NCBI GenBank assembly: GCA_016199685.1
Contig: JACQGD010000088.1
Coordinates: 1-7,141, forward strand
Direction: 5' to 3'
DNA: 7,141 nt
Source: Candidatus Saccharimonadota bacterium
Lineage (GTDB): Bacteria; Patescibacteriota; Saccharimonadia; Saccharimonadales; Saccharimonadaceae
Shown here in pieces: positions 6,498 through 7,141 of this stretch. Made by a program: the position numbers and the translations under genes. Under the pieces are notes generated by a model. That model saw only the letters and a list, made by a program, of their open reading frames with translations. It made no database searches and had not been told where the DNA came from. Within the stretch, counting starts at the first letter, position 1; each line of letters starts with the position of its first letter.

Positions 6498-6526
6498 ATT
6501 ATAACAGATACAAACATTGTCGTAAA
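6498..6526 (-). promoter_or_regulatory. Promoter for the leader/tRNA-Glu transcript
   Basis: On the minus strand TTTACG (6521-6526, four of six consensus bases) and a perfect TATAAT (6498-6503) are separated by 17 bases. The predicted start is near 6491. The next downstream gene on this strand is tRNA-Glu. Confidence 0.6.
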
Positions 6527-6537
6527 GATGTGAGTGA

Positions 6538-6575
6538 TGCCGACAAGCAAAAGCGAATGCTCTCACTTGTCGGCA
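6538..6575. repeat. 10-bp inverted repeat downstream of the 93-aa gene
   Basis: TGCCGACAAG (6538-6547) and CTTGTCGGCA (6566-6575) are perfectly complementary with an 18-base loop. The element begins 15 bases past the stop codon of the 93-aa gene on the minus strand. No T-run follows, so it is not a classic terminator. It may stabilise the mRNA 3' end or be a weak terminator. Confidence 0.6.
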
Positions 6576-6589
6576 CCGATCGAGGATGG

Positions 6590-6871
6590 TCAGGTGTTGT
6601 CTGCTTCGGGGGTCACGGGTGCGTACCCTCCGCCGTTCGCTTTCTCGTGGCGGATCTTCCCGTTGGCGTTGGCCGTGCAAATTGCATTACGGATCTTCCC
6701 GTGAACATGCGGCGTGTGCTGGTCGGGATCGACGAAGTCGCCCATGATCTTCTGGGCCAGATGATCGAAGTTCGACGCTTTCGTCTTCTGTCCACGTTCG
6801 TGCCACCGTGCAATGATTTCGCTCGCATCAGCGATGGTCATTTCGTCCGCGGAAACAGCCGAGATTGACAT
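6590..6871 (-). CDS. Small hypothetical protein, possibly winged-helix-like
   Basis: I do not recognise this 93-residue protein. It is soluble, with no signal peptide or membrane helix. A helical N-terminal half (about 12-48, with IADASEIIARWHERGQ and FDHLAQKIMGDFV) is followed by IRNAICTANANGKIRHE and a glycine-rich GGGYAPV near the end. The helix-then-hairpin order is compatible with a small winged helix, but that is a guess. GKIR occurs twice (58-61, 71-74), encoded by a 13-base direct repeat. The start has an SD-like GAGAGG (6880-6885) eight bases before ATG and a promoter upstream. Codons end mostly in G or C and the DNA is about 60% GC by hand count over 6601-6780, clearly richer than the neighbours. 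This argues for real coding in this frame and for either recent transfer or strong codon selection. The opposite-strand open frame lacks such support. Confidence 0.7.
   Translation of the reverse strand: MSISAVSADEMTIADASEIIARWHERGQKTKASNFDHLAQKIMGDFVDPDQHTPHVHGKIRNAICTANANGKIRHEKANGGGYAPVTPEADNT
6651..6702. repeat. 13-bp direct repeat inside the 93-aa gene
   Basis: CGGATCTTCCCGT occurs at 6651-6663 and 6690-6702, 39 bases apart, exactly 13 codons. It encodes the repeated NGKIR/HGKIR peptide of the small protein. The perfect nucleotide match suggests a recent local duplication or constrained DNA. Confidence 0.7.
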
Positions 6872-6921
6872 ACATTGTACCTCTCGTCGGTGATAGTACG
6901 ATGGTTTCGCACTAAGAGCTA

Positions 6922-6950
6922 TATATACTCATTTTAAGCAAAAAAAGCAA
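6922..6950 (-). promoter_or_regulatory. Probable promoter of the 93-aa gene
   Basis: On the minus strand TTGCTT (6945-6950) and TATATA (6922-6927) have a 17-base spacer containing part of a T7 run. The match is moderate. The leader would be about 40 bases and carries the GAGAGG ribosome binding site at 6880-6885. Confidence 0.45.
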
Positions 6951-6977
6951 GCACAATCTTTATAAAATATCACATTA

Positions 6978-7004
6978 TTGACACTCTATCCTACTTCTTA
7001 TAAA
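6978..7004 (+). promoter_or_regulatory. Promoter of the right-edge gene
   Basis: A perfect TTGACA (6978-6983) is followed after 15 bases by TATAAA (6999-7004). An AT-rich stretch lies upstream (about 6930-6977) and could act as an UP element. A leader of roughly 30 bases with a strong SD follows. The spacer is short, as in the pyk and anchored-protein promoters. Confidence 0.6.
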
Positions 7005-7025
7005 GTAAATAGAGTAATACACCTC

Positions 7026-7032
7026 AAGGAGG
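7026..7032 (+). promoter_or_regulatory. Strong ribosome binding site of the right-edge gene
   Basis: AAGGAGG, a near-perfect anti-16S match, sits nine bases before the ATG at 7042. It is the only consensus SD in the window and fixes the start of the partial gene. Confidence 0.85.
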
Positions 7033-7041
7033 TACTATCTC

Positions 7042-7141
7042 ATGGAACTACCCAAATACATAGCGCCATCGCCCTATGATAACAATCCGACCGAGGCTAT
7101 ACACAACCGTCAAACTATTGAACCAGATTCCTTGCCTGGTA
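7042..7141 (+). CDS. Unidentified protein, N-terminal 33 codons only
   Basis: The gene runs off the right edge. The visible N-terminus starts MELPKYIAPSPYDNNPTEAI and is polar and proline-rich, with no signal peptide or membrane helix in the part seen. Too little is present to assign a family. Reality of the gene rests on the TTGACA promoter, the AAGGAGG ribosome binding site and an uninterrupted frame. It is divergent from the 93-aa gene with a 170-base shared control region. Confidence 0.7.
   Translation, partial: MELPKYIAPSPYDNNPTEAIHNRQTIEPDSLPG

Noticed and set aside
6390..6680. 96-codon minus-strand open frame rich in Arg and His
   Set aside because: It overlaps the 93-aa gene in another frame and then runs through the tRNA promoter and hairpin region. 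Its composition is that of a shadow frame, and no start signal precedes it.
6476..6868. 130-codon open frame on the plus strand opposite the 93-aa gene
   Set aside because: It has no ribosome binding site or promoter and runs through the hairpins. The G/C-ending codon bias belongs to the minus-strand frame, making this an antisense shadow.
1..7141. CRISPR arrays, insertion sequences, toxin-antitoxin or phage genes
   Set aside because: I looked for regularly spaced repeats, transposase motifs and terminal inverted repeats and found none. The repeats present are short and local.

Overview
The window looks like a piece of a small-genome bacterium. The best guess is a Candidate Phyla Radiation member close to Candidatus Saccharibacteria (TM7). 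The reasons are the style of the phosphoglycerate kinase and pyruvate kinase sequences (for example NGTLGYAE in the former and LSDETA in the latter), the PEGA/propeller-type anchored protein, short intergenic gaps, and genes with little or no Shine-Dalgarno (SD) signal. The lineage comes from recalled family features and was not tested by a search. UGA is used as a stop (GH5 and the 93-aa gene), so the code is standard.

Layout. Bases 1-5351 carry four minus-strand genes: a GH5 glycosidase (4341-5351), pyruvate kinase (2844-4259), a membrane-anchored beta-rich surface protein (1060-2781), and phosphoglycerate kinase, whose 3' end is cut by the left edge (1-1016). The gaps are 43-81 bases. Three of these genes have a recognisable promoter of their own; only a -10-like box is visible before pgk. 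A divergent plus-strand gene for a six-helix DUF1361-family membrane protein follows (5407-6141). A bidirectional terminator built on a perfect 21-bp inverted repeat (6185-6231) separates it from a convergent tRNA-Glu(UUC) gene (6226-6300, minus, CCA encoded). About 190 bases of hairpin-rich DNA lie between the tRNA and a good upstream promoter at 6498-6526. Next comes a small, compositionally distinct minus-strand gene of 93 codons (6590-6871), a divergent promoter region, and the first 33 codons of a plus-strand gene with a strong ribosome binding site (7042 to the edge).

How the genes work together. pgk and pyk are the two ATP-forming steps of lower glycolysis and are split by a gene for an anchored extracellular protein. 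The GH5 enzyme resembles fungal-type exo-beta-1,3-glucanases but has no signal peptide, which suggests that it acts on imported or cytoplasmic oligosaccharide. I see no transposon, CRISPR array or phage module. The most interesting signals are divergent promoters placed so that both mRNAs should be leaderless, the terminator palindrome that swallows the tRNA 3' end, the structured leader before tRNA-Glu, the orphan 93-aa gene, and a pyruvate kinase whose residues predict potassium independence.
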